Of a stretch of 64,000 nt of DNA, positions 36,234-45,830 are shown piece after piece. Each line of letters starts with the position of its first letter. The stretch's first letter is position 1. A model generated the notes under the pieces. It saw only the letters and a program-made list of their open reading frames with translations. It was not told the DNA's origin and ran no database searches. Origin of the DNA: Streptomyces sp. NBC_00654. Its GTDB lineage: Bacteria; Actinomycetota; Actinomycetes; Streptomycetales; Streptomycetaceae. The position numbers and the translations under genes are program-made. The stretch lies in the NCBI RefSeq assembly GCF_026341775.1, contig NZ_JAPEOB010000001.1, positions 2,480,001-2,544,000 on the forward strand. The letters run 5' to 3'.

Positions 36234-36398
36234 ATCGCCGAGTCCCCGTCAGGCGCGAGCCTGGGGAGCCGGGGACCCACGAAGTCCCTGGGGTGAATCG
36301 GATGCCCGTGCCCCGTACGAGGCCCAGGTGTCCGTAGGAGACCTTCCTGCTCCGAACCCGTCAGCTAACCCGGTAGGCGAGAAGGAAGGAAAGGATCA
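36234..36398 (+). promoter_or_regulatory. c-di-AMP riboswitch (ydaO/yuaA class)
   Basis: The conserved blocks of the class appear in order: GGGGACCCA, then TGGGGTGAATCGG, then GTAGGAGACCTTCCTG, then CCGAACCCGTCAGCTAACC and GGTAGGCGAGAAGGAAGG. It ends just before the start of an M23 endopeptidase. In Streptomyces this riboswitch controls cell-wall hydrolases such as rpfA, and high c-di-AMP lowers their expression. Confidence 0.92.
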
Positions 36399-36406
36399 GC
36401 CCCTCC

Positions 36407-37225
36407 ATGGCGTTCACCCGTGCCACCGGGAAGCACCGTGCCCCGAGCCGCCTGACGCGCAAGCGCGCCCAGGTCGCCGGCGTCGCGGCTCTGGCCACCA
36501 CCGGCGTCATCGGCGGTATGGCCTCCCCGGCCCTCGCCGCGGACTCCGAGGCCCACCCCGTCGGCGACACCGGCCTGACCGCGGTCATCGCCATCGACGC
36601 CACGCTCGCCCACCAGATCGACGCCCAGGCGAAGGCCCAGGAGCACCAGGCCGAGGTCGCCGCCGAGGCGAAGGCCAAGGCCGTCGCGGAAGCCGAGGCC
36701 AAGGCCGCGGCCAGGGCCAGGGCGAAGGCGGAGGCCGAACGCAAGGCCGAGGCCCGCGCCGAGGAGGTCCGCGAGGACAAGGCGCGCGCCGCCCGCGCCG
36801 CCGAACGCGCCCGGCTGAACTCCTTCCACCTCCCGGTCGCCGGCTCGTACGTCAGCACCGGCTATCAGTCCAGCGGTTCGCTCTGGTCCTCCGGCAGCCA
36901 CTCCGGCGTGGACTTCCACGCGGCCTCCGGCTCCTCCGTCGTCGCCGTCGGCGCGGGTACGGTCGTCGAGGCCGGCTGGGGCGGCGCGTACGGCAACAAC
37001 ATCGTGCTCCGGATGACGGACGGCACGTACACCCAGTACGGCCACCTCTCCTCGATCGGCGTCTCCGTCGGCCAGAGCGTCACCTCCGGCCAGCGGATCG
37101 GCCTCTCCGGCTCCACCGGCAACTCCACCGGACCGCACCTGCACTTCGAGGCGCGCACCACGCCCGAGTACGGCTCCGACATGGACCCGGTCGCCTATCT
37201 GCGCGCCCACGGCCTCAACGTCTGA
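36407..37225 (+). CDS. Secreted M23-family peptidoglycan endopeptidase
   Basis: A 272-residue exported protein. The signal peptide ends at about SPALAADSE. A long Ala/Lys/Glu-rich coiled coil follows (residues about 60-135). The lytic M23 domain has the zinc ligands in SGVDFHAASG (H and D) and GPHLHFEAR (HxH). It cleaves peptide cross-bridges of the wall during growth or spore germination. Expression is predicted to be set by the c-di-AMP riboswitch immediately upstream. Confidence 0.93.
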   Translation: MAFTRATGKHRAPSRLTRKRAQVAGVAALATTGVIGGMASPALAADSEAHPVGDTGLTAVIAIDATLAHQIDAQAKAQEHQAEVAAEAKAKAVAEAEAKAAARARAKAEAERKAEARAEEVREDKARAARAAERARLNSFHLPVAGSYVSTGYQSSGSLWSSGSHSGVDFHAASGSSVVAVGAGTVVEAGWGGAYGNNIVLRMTDGTYTQYGHLSSIGVSVGQSVTSGQRIGLSGSTGNSTGPHLHFEARTTPEYGSDMDPVAYLRAHGLNV

Positions 37226-37459
37226 CCGTCTCCGCACCCCGCCGATGGCCCTGGCTCCCCGCCGGGGCCTTCCGCGTTTCTCGGACCGGAGCCACCGGAG
37301 CCGCCGGGGTCACCGCACCCTCCGCCGAAGTGCCCGGTGGCCGAAAGATATCCCCCGGATTTCCCTGCGCCATCGGAAATTCCGGCCGATTGTCATAGAG
37401 TCACGGAACAGGCGTCGGCCGGCCGCGTTTTTCGCGGGGATTATGGCGGAGGTTCGGAC

Positions 37460-38122
37460 ATGCGCATTCCCGCGCATTCGGTATGCACGGCAATCCGTGA
37501 CGACATCGTCTCCGGTGTCTTCGAGCGCGGCAGCCGCCTCACCGAGGAGGTGCTCGCGCGGCGCTACGGAGTCTCCCGGGTCCCGGTCCGCGAGGCGCTG
37601 CGCACCCTGGAGTCCGAGGGTTTCGTCGTCACCCGCCGGCACGCCGGTGCGTGTGTGGCCGAGCCCACCGAGCAGGAGGCCGCCGACCTGCTGGAGGTCC
37701 GGATGCTCCTGGAGCCCCTGGGGGCCGCACGCGCCGCCCAGCGGCGTACCGAGGCCCATCTCAAGGTGCTGCGCGGCCTGGTCAGGCTGGGGCAGGAGCG
37801 GGCCCGCCGGGGCGAGGGCGAGGATCTGCGCTCGCTGGGCGGCTGGTTCCACGAGACCCTCGCGCAGGCCTCCGCCAGCCCCGGTCTCATCGCCCTTCTC
37901 GCCCAGCTGCGCCACAAGACCGCCTGGATGTACGCGGTCGAGCAGCCCGTCCGCCCCGCCGACTCCTGGGCCGAGCACGGCGCCATCGTGGACGCCGTGG
38001 CGCGCGGCGACGCCGAACGGGCCAGGGCGCTGGCCGCCCAGCACGCCGAGCGGGCCATGTCCGCGCACCGGCCGCGCCGCACCGCCCGCCGGGTGTCCGC
38101 GCTCCGGGCCGGGACCGGGTGA
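37460..38122 (+). CDS. GntR-family regulator with FCD effector domain
   Basis: A 220-residue regulator. The winged helix (RLTEEVLARRYGVSRVPVREALRTLESEG) is followed by an all-alpha FCD domain (EVRMLLEPLGAARAA, FHETLAQAS, HGAIVDAVARGD). GGCGGAGG lies before the ATG at 37460. The effector is unknown. It faces ptsH, so carbon-source control is conceivable but not shown. Confidence 0.85.
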   Translation: MRIPAHSVCTAIRDDIVSGVFERGSRLTEEVLARRYGVSRVPVREALRTLESEGFVVTRRHAGACVAEPTEQEAADLLEVRMLLEPLGAARAAQRRTEAHLKVLRGLVRLGQERARRGEGEDLRSLGGWFHETLAQASASPGLIALLAQLRHKTAWMYAVEQPVRPADSWAEHGAIVDAVARGDAERARALAAQHAERAMSAHRPRRTARRVSALRAGTG

Positions 38123-38262
38123 GCGATCCGCAACACGGCGTAAACATCGCGGGTGTCCGGCATTAACAATTACGCCGTATACAAAGTGAAGTAATTCCGC
38201 AGGGCTTTGTTTCCGCTGCCCGAATCAGGTCGGGCGGTAATTGTGTGCCGATAGGAACGAAA

Positions 38263-38295
38263 GAGCCGCGGCTCCCTGTCGGGATACCGCGGCTC
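38263..38295 (-). terminator. Terminator of ptsH / GntR gene
   Basis: Arms GAGCCGCGG / CCGCGGCTC around a 15-base loop, in the gap between convergent genes. Confidence 0.75.
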
Positions 38296-38313
38296 GGTCG
38301 GGGAAGAAACCCC

Positions 38314-38339
38314 GGTCTGATCCGTGCGGGAATCAGACC
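38314..38339. terminator. Small hairpin overlapping the ptsH stop codon
   Basis: GGTCTGAT and ATCAGACC pair around 10 bases and include the stop codon of ptsH on the minus strand. It may protect the transcript end. Confidence 0.5.
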
Positions 38340-38614
38340 GTCTCCGGAAGCTCCTCAAGACCCTCGGCGACCAGCTTCGCCAGACGGTCCAGGGCGGCCT
38401 CCGCGTCGTCCGCGTCGGACGCGAGCACGATCTCCTCGCCGCCCTGCGCGCCCAGGCCGAGCACGGCGAGCATGGAGGCGGCGTTCACCGGGTTGCCGTC
38501 GGCCTTGGCGATCGTCACCGGGACGCCGGAAGCCGTGGCGGCACGGACGAAGATGGAAGCGGGGCGGGCGTGCAGGCCCTCGGCCCAACCGACGTTTACG
38601 CGGCGCTCAGCCAT
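38333..38614 (-). CDS. ptsH: HPr phosphocarrier protein of the PTS
   Basis: A 93-residue HPr. The phosphorylated His is in EGLHARPAS and the regulatory-serine region reads NAASMLAVLGLGAQGG. HPr carries phosphate from enzyme I to sugar-specific IIA proteins. The start MAERRVNVGW is preferred over an upstream in-frame ATG. Corresponds to SCO5841; it is divergent from the acetyltransferase gene. Confidence 0.95.
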   Translation of the reverse strand: MAERRVNVGWAEGLHARPASIFVRAATASGVPVTIAKADGNPVNAASMLAVLGLGAQGGEEIVLASDADDAEAALDRLAKLVAEGLEELPETV

Positions 38615-38774
38615 GGTTCTGCCCTTCACGAATCAATGGTTGTCTAGACCAGTCTCTCATGCAGTGCGCGGTGCTGTGCCCGACCGCCGTTCCGGCCGCG
38701 CCGCCGGCCGGCCTCCTCAGACTGCCCCGGCCCCGCCCCCTCCGCGACCGGTGTGCCGGTCGTAGGCTTTGGCC

Positions 38775-41753
38775 ATGCACCCGAAGCCGGAGCAGAGTCC
38801 GCATCACGTGTACCCCGACCACTGGGAAGCGGACGTGGTGCTCCGCGACGGTGGCACCGCGCGCATCAGGCCCATCACCACCGACGATGCCGAGCGGCTC
38901 GTCAGCTTCTACGAGCAGGTCTCCGACGAGTCGAAGTACTACCGCTTCTTCGCCCCGTATCCGCGTCTCTCCGACAAGGACGTGCACCGCTTCACCCATC
39001 ACGATTACGTCGACCGGGTGGGCCTCGCCGTCACGATCGGCGGTGAGTTCATCGCGACCGTCCGCTACGACCGGATCAACGAGCAGGGGCGGCCCGCCTC
39101 CGCGCCCGCCGACGAGGCCGAGGTCGCCTTCCTCGTCCAGGACGCCCACCAGGGCCGCGGGGTGGCCTCGGCGCTCCTCGAACACATCGCCGCGGTCGCC
39201 CGCGAGCGGGGCATCCGCCGCTTCGCCGCCGAGGTGCTGCCCGCCAACAACAAAATGATCAAGGTGTTCCGGGACGCCGGATACACCCAGCAGCGCAGCT
39301 TCGAGGACGGCTCCGTCCATCTCACCCTCGACCTCGAACCCACCGCCGAGTCCCTCGCCGTCCAGCGCGGCCGTGAACAGCGGGCCGAGTCGCGCTCGGT
39401 GCAGCGGCTGCTGGCCCCCGGCTCCGTCGCCGTCATCGGCACCGGCCGCACCCCCGGCGGGGTGGGCCGCACCGTCCTGCGCAATCTCCTCGGCTCCGGC
39501 TTCACCGGGCGCGCCTACGCGGTCAACAAGGCCTTCGACGACGGCCTGACGACGCTGGACGGCGTCCCCGCGCACCGTTCCGTCGGCGAGATCGACGAGC
39601 GGGTCGACCTGGCCGTCATCGCCGTCCCCGCCCACCGGGTGCCCGAAGCGGTGGCCGACTGCGGCGAGAACGGCGTCCAGGGGCTCGTGGTGCTCTCCGC
39701 CGGATACGCCGAACTGGGCGCCGAGGGCCGTGAGCTCCAGCGCGAACTGGTCCGGCAGGCCCGCTCGTACGGCATGCGCATCATCGGCCCGAACGCGTTC
39801 GGCATCATCAACACCGCCGAGGCCGTCCGGCTGAACGCCTCCCTCGCCCCCGAGTCGCCCGCCCCCGGCCGCATCGGCCTGTTCACGCAGTCCGGAGCCA
39901 TCGGGATCGCCCTGCTCTCCGGCCTCCACCGGCGCGGCGCGGGGCTCTCCACCTTCATCTCCGCGGGGAACCGGGCCGATGTCTCCGGCAACGACTTCCT
40001 CCAGTACTGGTACGAGGACCAGGACACCGACGTCGCCCTGCTCTACCTCGAATCCATCGGCAACCCCCGCAAGTTCACCCGGCTCGCCCGGCGGACCGCG
40101 GCCGTGAAACCCGTCGTCGTCGTGAAGGGCGCCCGGCACAGCGGCTCCACACCGCCCGGCCACGCCGTGCCCATCAGCCGCATCCCCGACGCCACGGTCT
40201 CCGCGCTGATGCGGCAGGCGGGCGTCATCCGGGTCGACACGGTGACGGAGATGGTCGACGCGGGCCTGCTCCTGGCCGATCAGCCGCTCCCGGCCGGCCC
40301 CCGGGTCGCGATCCTCGGGAACTCCGAGTCCCTCGGGCTGCTCACGTACGACGCCTGCCTCGCCGAGGGGCTGCGCCCGCGCCCGCCCCGCGACCTCACC
40401 ACGGCGGCGGGCCCGCAGGACTTCCGGGAGGCGCTGGCCGAGGCGCTCGCCGACGGGACGTGCGACGCGGTGATCGTGACCGCGATCCCCTGGGTCGGGG
40501 AGAACGGCGAGGCCGAGACGGGTGACGGCGAGGTCCTGGCCGCGGCCCTGCACCAGGCCGCGGCCGACGGCCCCGCCAAGCCGGTGGCCGTGGTCCATGT
40601 GGAGATCGGAGGGCTGGCCGAGGCCCTGGCCGCCGCCACCGGCACGGTGACCCGGACGCGCACCGGGGCGACGGCCTCCGGCGGCACCCCGCGCCCCGTG
40701 AACGGCCCGGTCACCCCCCACACAGAGACCACTCCCGGCACCACGGCCACCCCCGGCACACCGCCCGCCGCCGCACCGCGCACCCCCGGCACCCCAGCGG
40801 CACCGCGTTCGGCGCCCCCCGCGCCCTCCACAGCCCCCGCGCCCCCCGCGGGCTCCGTTCCCGGCCGCCCCCGGACCGGCCGCATCCCCGCCTACCCCGC
40901 AGCGGAACGAGCCGTACGCGCGCTCGCCGAAGCCGTGAAGTACGCGCAGTGGCGGCGCCAGGCCGCCGTACCCGGAAAGGTGCCCGAGTTCCTCGACGAC
41001 ACCATCGACGAACCCGGCGCCGCCGCACTGATCGGCACACTGCTCGGCCCCGACCCCGACCCGCGCGGCCGGCCGCTCACCCATGACGAGGCCCGCGAAC
41101 TGCTCGGCCGCTACGGCATCACCGTCCGGCCGACGCTGCCGGCCCGCGACGCGGACTCCGCCGTCGCCGCCGCGGCCCGGCTCGGCTACCCCGTGGCGCT
41201 GAAGACGACCGCCCCCCATCTGCGCCACCGCGCCGATCTCGGAGGCGTCCGCCTGGACCTCGCGGGCGAGAGCGCGCTGCGGCGGGCGTACGGCGAGATG
41301 ACCGACCTGCTCGGCAGGCCCGCAGAACTCCAGCCCGTCGTCCAGGCCATGGCGCCGCGCGGCGTGGACACCGTCGTACGGGCCTCGATCGACGCCGCGG
41401 CCGGAGCGGTCCTCTCCTTCGGCCTGGCGGGCGCGCCCTCCGAACTGCTCGGAGACACCGCCCACCGGCTCGTACCGGCCACCGACCGCGACGCCGCCGA
41501 GCTGATCCGGTCCATCCGGGCCGCCCCGGTGCTGTTCGGCTGGCGCGGCTCGGCACCCGTGGACACGGCGGCGCTCGAAGAGCTGCTGCTGCGGGTGTCC
41601 CGCCTGGTCGACGACCACCCGGAGGTGGTCTCCGTGGCACTCGAACCGGTCGTGGTCGCCACCCACGGGCTGACCGTGCTCGGCGCGAGCGTCCGCATCG
41701 CCCCGCCCCCCGCCCGTACCGATCTCGGACCGCGCCGCCTGCCCAGCTACTGA
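38775..41753 (+). CDS. Protein lysine acetyltransferase: GNAT fused to NDP-forming acyl-CoA synthetase (Pat-like)
   Basis: A 992-residue protein. The GNAT domain is N-terminal (about residues 20-190; VAFLVQDAHQGRGVASALLEH). A CoA-binding Rossmann and two succinyl-CoA-synthetase-like domains follow (200-620; FTQSGAIGIAL). Then comes a Pro/Thr/Ala-rich linker (about 620-700) and an ATP-grasp domain (LTHDEARELLGRYGI onward). The family acetylates and inactivates acetyl-CoA synthetase and related enzymes; the synthetase part is usually a regulatory sensor. The ATG at 38775 is chosen over a TTG two codons upstream. Confidence 0.88.
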   Translation: MHPKPEQSPHHVYPDHWEADVVLRDGGTARIRPITTDDAERLVSFYEQVSDESKYYRFFAPYPRLSDKDVHRFTHHDYVDRVGLAVTIGGEFIATVRYDRINEQGRPASAPADEAEVAFLVQDAHQGRGVASALLEHIAAVARERGIRRFAAEVLPANNKMIKVFRDAGYTQQRSFEDGSVHLTLDLEPTAESLAVQRGREQRAESRSVQRLLAPGSVAVIGTGRTPGGVGRTVLRNLLGSGFTGRAYAVNKAFDDGLTTLDGVPAHRSVGEIDERVDLAVIAVPAHRVPEAVADCGENGVQGLVVLSAGYAELGAEGRELQRELVRQARSYGMRIIGPNAFGIINTAEAVRLNASLAPESPAPGRIGLFTQSGAIGIALLSGLHRRGAGLSTFISAGNRADVSGNDFLQYWYEDQDTDVALLYLESIGNPRKFTRLARRTAAVKPVVVVKGARHSGSTPPGHAVPISRIPDATVSALMRQAGVIRVDTVTEMVDAGLLLADQPLPAGPRVAILGNSESLGLLTYDACLAEGLRPRPPRDLTTAAGPQDFREALAEALADGTCDAVIVTAIPWVGENGEAETGDGEVLAAALHQAAADGPAKPVAVVHVEIGGLAEALAAATGTVTRTRTGATASGGTPRPVNGPVTPHTETTPGTTATPGTPPAAAPRTPGTPAAPRSAPPAPSTAPAPPAGSVPGRPRTGRIPAYPAAERAVRALAEAVKYAQWRRQAAVPGKVPEFLDDTIDEPGAAALIGTLLGPDPDPRGRPLTHDEARELLGRYGITVRPTLPARDADSAVAAAARLGYPVALKTTAPHLRHRADLGGVRLDLAGESALRRAYGEMTDLLGRPAELQPVVQAMAPRGVDTVVRASIDAAAGAVLSFGLAGAPSELLGDTAHRLVPATDRDAAELIRSIRAAPVLFGWRGSAPVDTAALEELLLRVSRLVDDHPEVVSVALEPVVVATHGLTVLGASVRIAPPPARTDLGPRRLPSY

Positions 41754-41848
41754 CCCCGGCGGGCCGCTCGCCCCGGCCCGCCGCCGGCCCCGCCCCGACC
41801 CGCCCACAGCGTCCCCGGCAGTCACCGGGCCCCCGTAGGATGGTCCGT

Positions 41849-42445
41849 ATGGCAAAGACCGGTACGACGACCCAGGGGCTGCGCGCGGCGATCGAGCGCA
41901 GCGGCTATTACCCGGCCCTCGTGGCCGAGGCGGTGGAGGCCGCCGTCGGCGGAGAGCCGGTCGCTTCGTATCTGGTGCACCAGGAGACCACCTTCGACTC
42001 CAACGAGGTGCGCCGTCATGTCACGGTCCTCGTTCTGACGGAGAACCGGTTCATCGTCAGCCACACCGACGAGCAGGCCGCCGACACCAGTTCCCCGACG
42101 CCGTACGCCACGACGTCCACCGAGTCGGTCAAGCTCGACCGGATCTCGTCGGTCGTGGTCAGCCGGGTGGTGGCCAACCCGGAGAAGTACGTCCCGGGCA
42201 CGCTGCCCCGTGAAGTCGTCCTCACGATCGGCTGGGGTGCCGTCTCCCGGATCGACCTGGAGCCCGCCGCCTGCGGCGACCCCAACTGCGAGGCGGACCA
42301 CGGCTACACCGGCAGTTCCACCGCCGACGATCTGAGCCTGCGGGTCAGCGAGGCCGGTGACGGTCCGGACACCGTCCGTCAGACCCTCGCCTTCGCCCAG
42401 TCGCTCTCCGAGGCGACGGCCGCCATCGCGGCGACCGGCCGCTGA
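41849..42445 (+). CDS. DUF5998 family protein
   Basis: A 198-residue conserved actinobacterial protein with a PH-like pattern (VLVLTENRFIVSHTDEQ, VVLTIGWGAVSRIDLEP) and a CGDPNCEADHGY motif that could bind a metal. ATG 41849 has AGGA at proper distance. Its stop overlaps the start of the phosphodiesterase gene (TGATG), so the two are coupled. Function unknown. Confidence 0.82.
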   Translation: MAKTGTTTQGLRAAIERSGYYPALVAEAVEAAVGGEPVASYLVHQETTFDSNEVRRHVTVLVLTENRFIVSHTDEQAADTSSPTPYATTSTESVKLDRISSVVVSRVVANPEKYVPGTLPREVVLTIGWGAVSRIDLEPAACGDPNCEADHGYTGSSTADDLSLRVSEAGDGPDTVRQTLAFAQSLSEATAAIAATGR

Positions 42446-43632
42446 TGGCACAGCCGGCCTGGCAGGAGCCGGTCCTGCTCCCCGTCGACGGCGCGCCCGT
42501 ACCCGAGTACGGCAGCGGTTCGCTCGCCGATCTGCTGCCGACCCTGGCCGCCGGACAGGACGTACCCGGTCTCGTCGCCTCGATCCCGGAGCTGACACCG
42601 GCCGACCGCAACTGCGTGTTCCTGATCGACGGCCTCGGCTGGGAGCAGATCAAGGCGCACCCGGACGAGGCACCCTTCCTGCACTCCCTGCTGCCGACCT
42701 CCCGCGGCGGCACCGGCCGCCCCATCACCGCGGGGTTCCCGGCGACCACCGCCACCTCGCTCGCCTCGGTCGGTACGGGGCTGCCGCCCGGTGAGCACGG
42801 CCTTCCCGGCTACAGCGCGCGCAACCCCGAGACGGGCGAGCTGATGAACCAGCTCCGCTGGAGGCCGTGGACCGAGCCGAAGGTCTGGCAGCCGTACCCC
42901 ACCGTCTTCCGGCTCGCCGACGCCGCGGGTGTGCGTACCGCCCAGGTCTCCGCGCCCGCGTTCGAGCACACCCCGCTCACCAAGGTCGCGCTCAGCGGCG
43001 GTTCCTTCCTGGGCCGGCTCAGTGGCGAGGAGCGGATGGACGTGGCGGCCCAGCGGCTCGCCGCGGGGGACCGCTCCCTCGTCTACACGTACTACAGCGA
43101 GGTCGACGGCGCGGGGCACCGGTTCGGAGTCGACTCCGATGCCTGGCGCGGCCAGCTGATGTATGTCGACGGGCTCGCCCAGCGCCTGGCCGAACAGCTC
43201 CCGCCCCGCTCGGCGCTGTACATCACCGCCGACCACGGCATGATCGACATTCCCTTCGACGAACAGTCCAGGATCGATTTCGACGAGGACTGGGAACTGG
43301 GCGCCGGAGTCGCCCTGCTCGCAGGCGACGGCCGGGCCCGCCACGCGTACGCGGTCCCCGGGGCCGAGGCCGATGTGCTGACCGTATGGCGCGAAGTGCT
43401 CGGTGAGCAGTTCTGGGTGGCGGGCCGGGACGAGGCGATCGCGGCCGGCTGGTTCGGGCCGCGCGTCGACGAGCGGGTGTACGGCCGTATCGGCGATGTG
43501 ATCGCCGCCGCCCACGACGACGTGGTCATCACGGCGTCGGTGAACGAGCCGCACGAGTCCGCGATGGTGGGGATGCACGGCTCGATGACCCCCGTCGAAC
43601 AGCTCGTCCCGCTCCTCGAAGTACGCTCGTAA
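42445..43632 (+). CDS. Type I phosphodiesterase / nucleotide pyrophosphatase family protein
   Basis: A 395-residue member of the alkaline phosphatase superfamily. Metal ligands and nucleophile are visible in FLIDGLGW (Asp), GFPATTATS (Thr nucleophile), YYSEVDGAGHRFG (Asp, His) and ITADHGM (Asp, His), with a late GMHGS His. It cleaves a phosphodiester, substrate unknown. It has no signal peptide and is coupled to the DUF5998 gene. Confidence 0.88.
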   Translation: MAQPAWQEPVLLPVDGAPVPEYGSGSLADLLPTLAAGQDVPGLVASIPELTPADRNCVFLIDGLGWEQIKAHPDEAPFLHSLLPTSRGGTGRPITAGFPATTATSLASVGTGLPPGEHGLPGYSARNPETGELMNQLRWRPWTEPKVWQPYPTVFRLADAAGVRTAQVSAPAFEHTPLTKVALSGGSFLGRLSGEERMDVAAQRLAAGDRSLVYTYYSEVDGAGHRFGVDSDAWRGQLMYVDGLAQRLAEQLPPRSALYITADHGMIDIPFDEQSRIDFDEDWELGAGVALLAGDGRARHAYAVPGAEADVLTVWREVLGEQFWVAGRDEAIAAGWFGPRVDERVYGRIGDVIAAAHDDVVITASVNEPHESAMVGMHGSMTPVEQLVPLLEVRS

Positions 43633-43711
43633 CCGCGTTTTCCCTCCCGCCCCGGATTTCCTGCCCCACGGCCGCCTTCCGGCCGCCCGTCCGAAAGGTG
43701 CTCGACCTCTC

Positions 43712-44362
43712 ATGCCCGAGCTTGTGTTCTTCTCCGGAACGATGGACTGCGGAAAGAGCACGCTGGCCCTCCAGATCGGGCACAACCGGTCGGCGCGGGG
43801 GCTGCAGGGACTGAACTTCACCCGGGACGACCGCGCGGGGGAGGGGAAGCTCTCCTCACGGCTCGGGCTGGTGACCGAGGCGGTCGAGGCGGTGCGGGGC
43901 ATGGACCTGTACGCCCATGTCGTCGACCGGGTCTCGCAGGGCGGCAAGGTCGACTACCTGATCGTGGACGAGGCGCAGTTCCTGGAGCCGGTGCAGATCG
44001 ACCAACTGGCGCGGGTCGTGGATGAGTTGGGGCTGGACGTCTTCTCCTTCGGTATCACCACCGACTTCCGCACGAAGCTCTTCCCCGGCTCACGGCGGCT
44101 GATCGAGCTGGCGGACCGCGTCGAGACGCTGCAGGTCGAGGCGATGTGCTGGTGCGGGGCGCGTGCGACGCACAACGCCCGCACACTGGGGGGCGAGATG
44201 GTGGTGGAGGGCGAGCAGGTCGTTGTCGGTGACGTGAGCAGCCCCGCCGCGGAGGTCGGGTACGAGGTGCTCTGCCGGCGTCACCATCGTCGTCGTATGA
44301 CGAGCGGTTCCGTCCGTGCGGGCGCGCTCTCGCCGGACGTCCTGCCGGTGGCCTCCGACTGA
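43712..44362 (+). CDS. tdk: Thymidine kinase (type II)
   Basis: A 216-residue kinase. The P-loop is GTMDCGKST, the Walker B region is YLIVDEAQFL, and the lasso zinc site uses CWCGARAT and the late CRRHHRRR. It phosphorylates thymidine in the salvage pathway. A hydrophilic tail of 20 residues follows the zinc domain. Confidence 0.93.
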   Translation: MPELVFFSGTMDCGKSTLALQIGHNRSARGLQGLNFTRDDRAGEGKLSSRLGLVTEAVEAVRGMDLYAHVVDRVSQGGKVDYLIVDEAQFLEPVQIDQLARVVDELGLDVFSFGITTDFRTKLFPGSRRLIELADRVETLQVEAMCWCGARATHNARTLGGEMVVEGEQVVVGDVSSPAAEVGYEVLCRRHHRRRMTSGSVRAGALSPDVLPVASD

Positions 44363-44393
44363 GGGCTGTCGGACGGGCCGGTCCCACCGTGCC

Positions 44394-45692
44394 CTACTCG
44401 ACGTCCCGTTGGTCCCAGCTCCGGGTGACATCGGCCACGGTGGAGGCCGGAGTGCTGAGGACGCCGTCGAACGCGTCGAGGACAGGGGTATGCACGTAGA
44501 CGCTCTGCATCCGGATGCGGTCGGGGCCGCTGAGGCCTTCGGTTCGGGCCCGTCGGAGATCGGCGAAGCCGAGTCCCGGACCGCTGTCGGCGAAGGCCGC
44601 TTCGATGCTTCCGGGCTCCGGCGCCTCCAGCGCGGTGTCGGCGATGGTAAAACCGAAACGGGCCTTCTCGTCGCGGTGCATCTCGGCCGTGTACCCGGTG
44701 GCGCTGGTCAGTGCGAGGGCGAAGTACGCGTCGCCGAGGGCGTTGTGCAGGTGCTGCCCCATGGGGAGCCCCGTGAGCCGGCCGTCGAAGACGATCGGTG
44801 TCTTCTGGATGTGGGCGTTGTGGGCCGCCAGCACGACGCGGGCCGTGGGTCCGAGCCGGTTCAGGTGCCACAGGAGTGATTCGGCCATGTAGAGGTCGCG
44901 GGCCGAGGTGTCGGCGGTGAGACCGTCTCCGGTGAAGAGGGCGGCCATGGCGCGGAAGGTGTAGTCGGCGTGGCCGGCGCCTTCGAGGCAGCGCAGGGCG
45001 ATGTCATAGCTCTGCCGGTCTCCGCGGGAGACGTACAGCGGTGCCAGGGAGCGGAACCGGATGAGCAGGCGCGCCAGGAGTGCGCTGAGGGTGTCCTGTT
45101 CGGCCGCGGCCAGGCGGGCCCACGCGGGTGCGGCCACGGCCGCGGAGTCACCGGCGAAGGATTCGGCGATCGTCATCGCGGCCCGGACCGTCGGCAGGCT
45201 TTCGGGGTCGATCCGGCGCAGATAGTCGGCGACGGGGACCAGGGCGGGGAGCAGCGACCCGCCGGCCGCCGGGATGTCGATGCCCGCGAAGCTGACCGGC
45301 CGTACGGCAGTGCGGTTGTGCCGGCGCAGGTAGCGCAGTGGCTCCTGGAGCCCGATGGGCACCGCTGCCGCGAGGTGAGCGGCGAGGTCGTCGTCGGTTC
45401 CCCGGCCGTGGGCCCAGGCGTCGAGAGGGAAGCCTTCGCCGAAGCCGTACTCGAAGGCCAGGACGGTGAAGCCGCAGCGTTCGACCAGGAACCGCAGGAC
45501 GCGTCGGCGCAGCATGGCGAACTCGCCGATGAAGTGGGAGTGCTCGCCGAGGGCGACCACGCGGGCACCGCCGAGGATGTCGCGCAGCGGTTCCAGGTCG
45601 TCCAGGGGCGCTTCCGGGTCGAGGTGGCTGAGCCGGGTCGCGTGGCTGTGGAGCCAGTCGGCGAACGGCGGGCGGTCGGTTGCAGCAGGCAT
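44394..45692 (-). CDS. Erythromycin-esterase (Ere) family hydrolase
   Basis: A 432-residue protein. It has the conserved GEHSHFIGEF near the start, FEYGFGEGFPLDAW, FAGIDIPAAGGS and HNAHIQK with the active-site His residues of the family. Members include EreA/B macrolide esterases and succinoglycan-type hydrolases, so antibiotic inactivation is possible but cannot be claimed. GGAAGAG precedes the ATG at 45692. Confidence 0.85.
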   Translation of the reverse strand: MPAATDRPPFADWLHSHATRLSHLDPEAPLDDLEPLRDILGGARVVALGEHSHFIGEFAMLRRRVLRFLVERCGFTVLAFEYGFGEGFPLDAWAHGRGTDDDLAAHLAAAVPIGLQEPLRYLRRHNRTAVRPVSFAGIDIPAAGGSLLPALVPVADYLRRIDPESLPTVRAAMTIAESFAGDSAAVAAPAWARLAAAEQDTLSALLARLLIRFRSLAPLYVSRGDRQSYDIALRCLEGAGHADYTFRAMAALFTGDGLTADTSARDLYMAESLLWHLNRLGPTARVVLAAHNAHIQKTPIVFDGRLTGLPMGQHLHNALGDAYFALALTSATGYTAEMHRDEKARFGFTIADTALEAPEPGSIEAAFADSGPGLGFADLRRARTEGLSGPDRIRMQSVYVHTPVLDAFDGVLSTPASTVADVTRSWDQRDVE

Positions 45693-45830
45693 GCGGGTTG
45701 CTCTTCCGTGAAGGGGACTCCGAGGGCGTGGGCGCGGGCGGATCACCGGTGTCCACGAGATGATGGGCGCCGTTCATGATGAACCGCGCTCCGTGCCACC
45801 CTCGCCTCGGCCCCCCGCCCCGGACCCGGG

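Noticed and set aside
38607..41855. A 1082-codon open frame on the minus strand opposite the acetyltransferase gene
   Set aside because: Low-complexity Gly/Arg/Asp-rich translation with no recognisable domain, fully antisense to a gene with clear GNAT and synthetase motifs. It is a by-product of high third-position GC.
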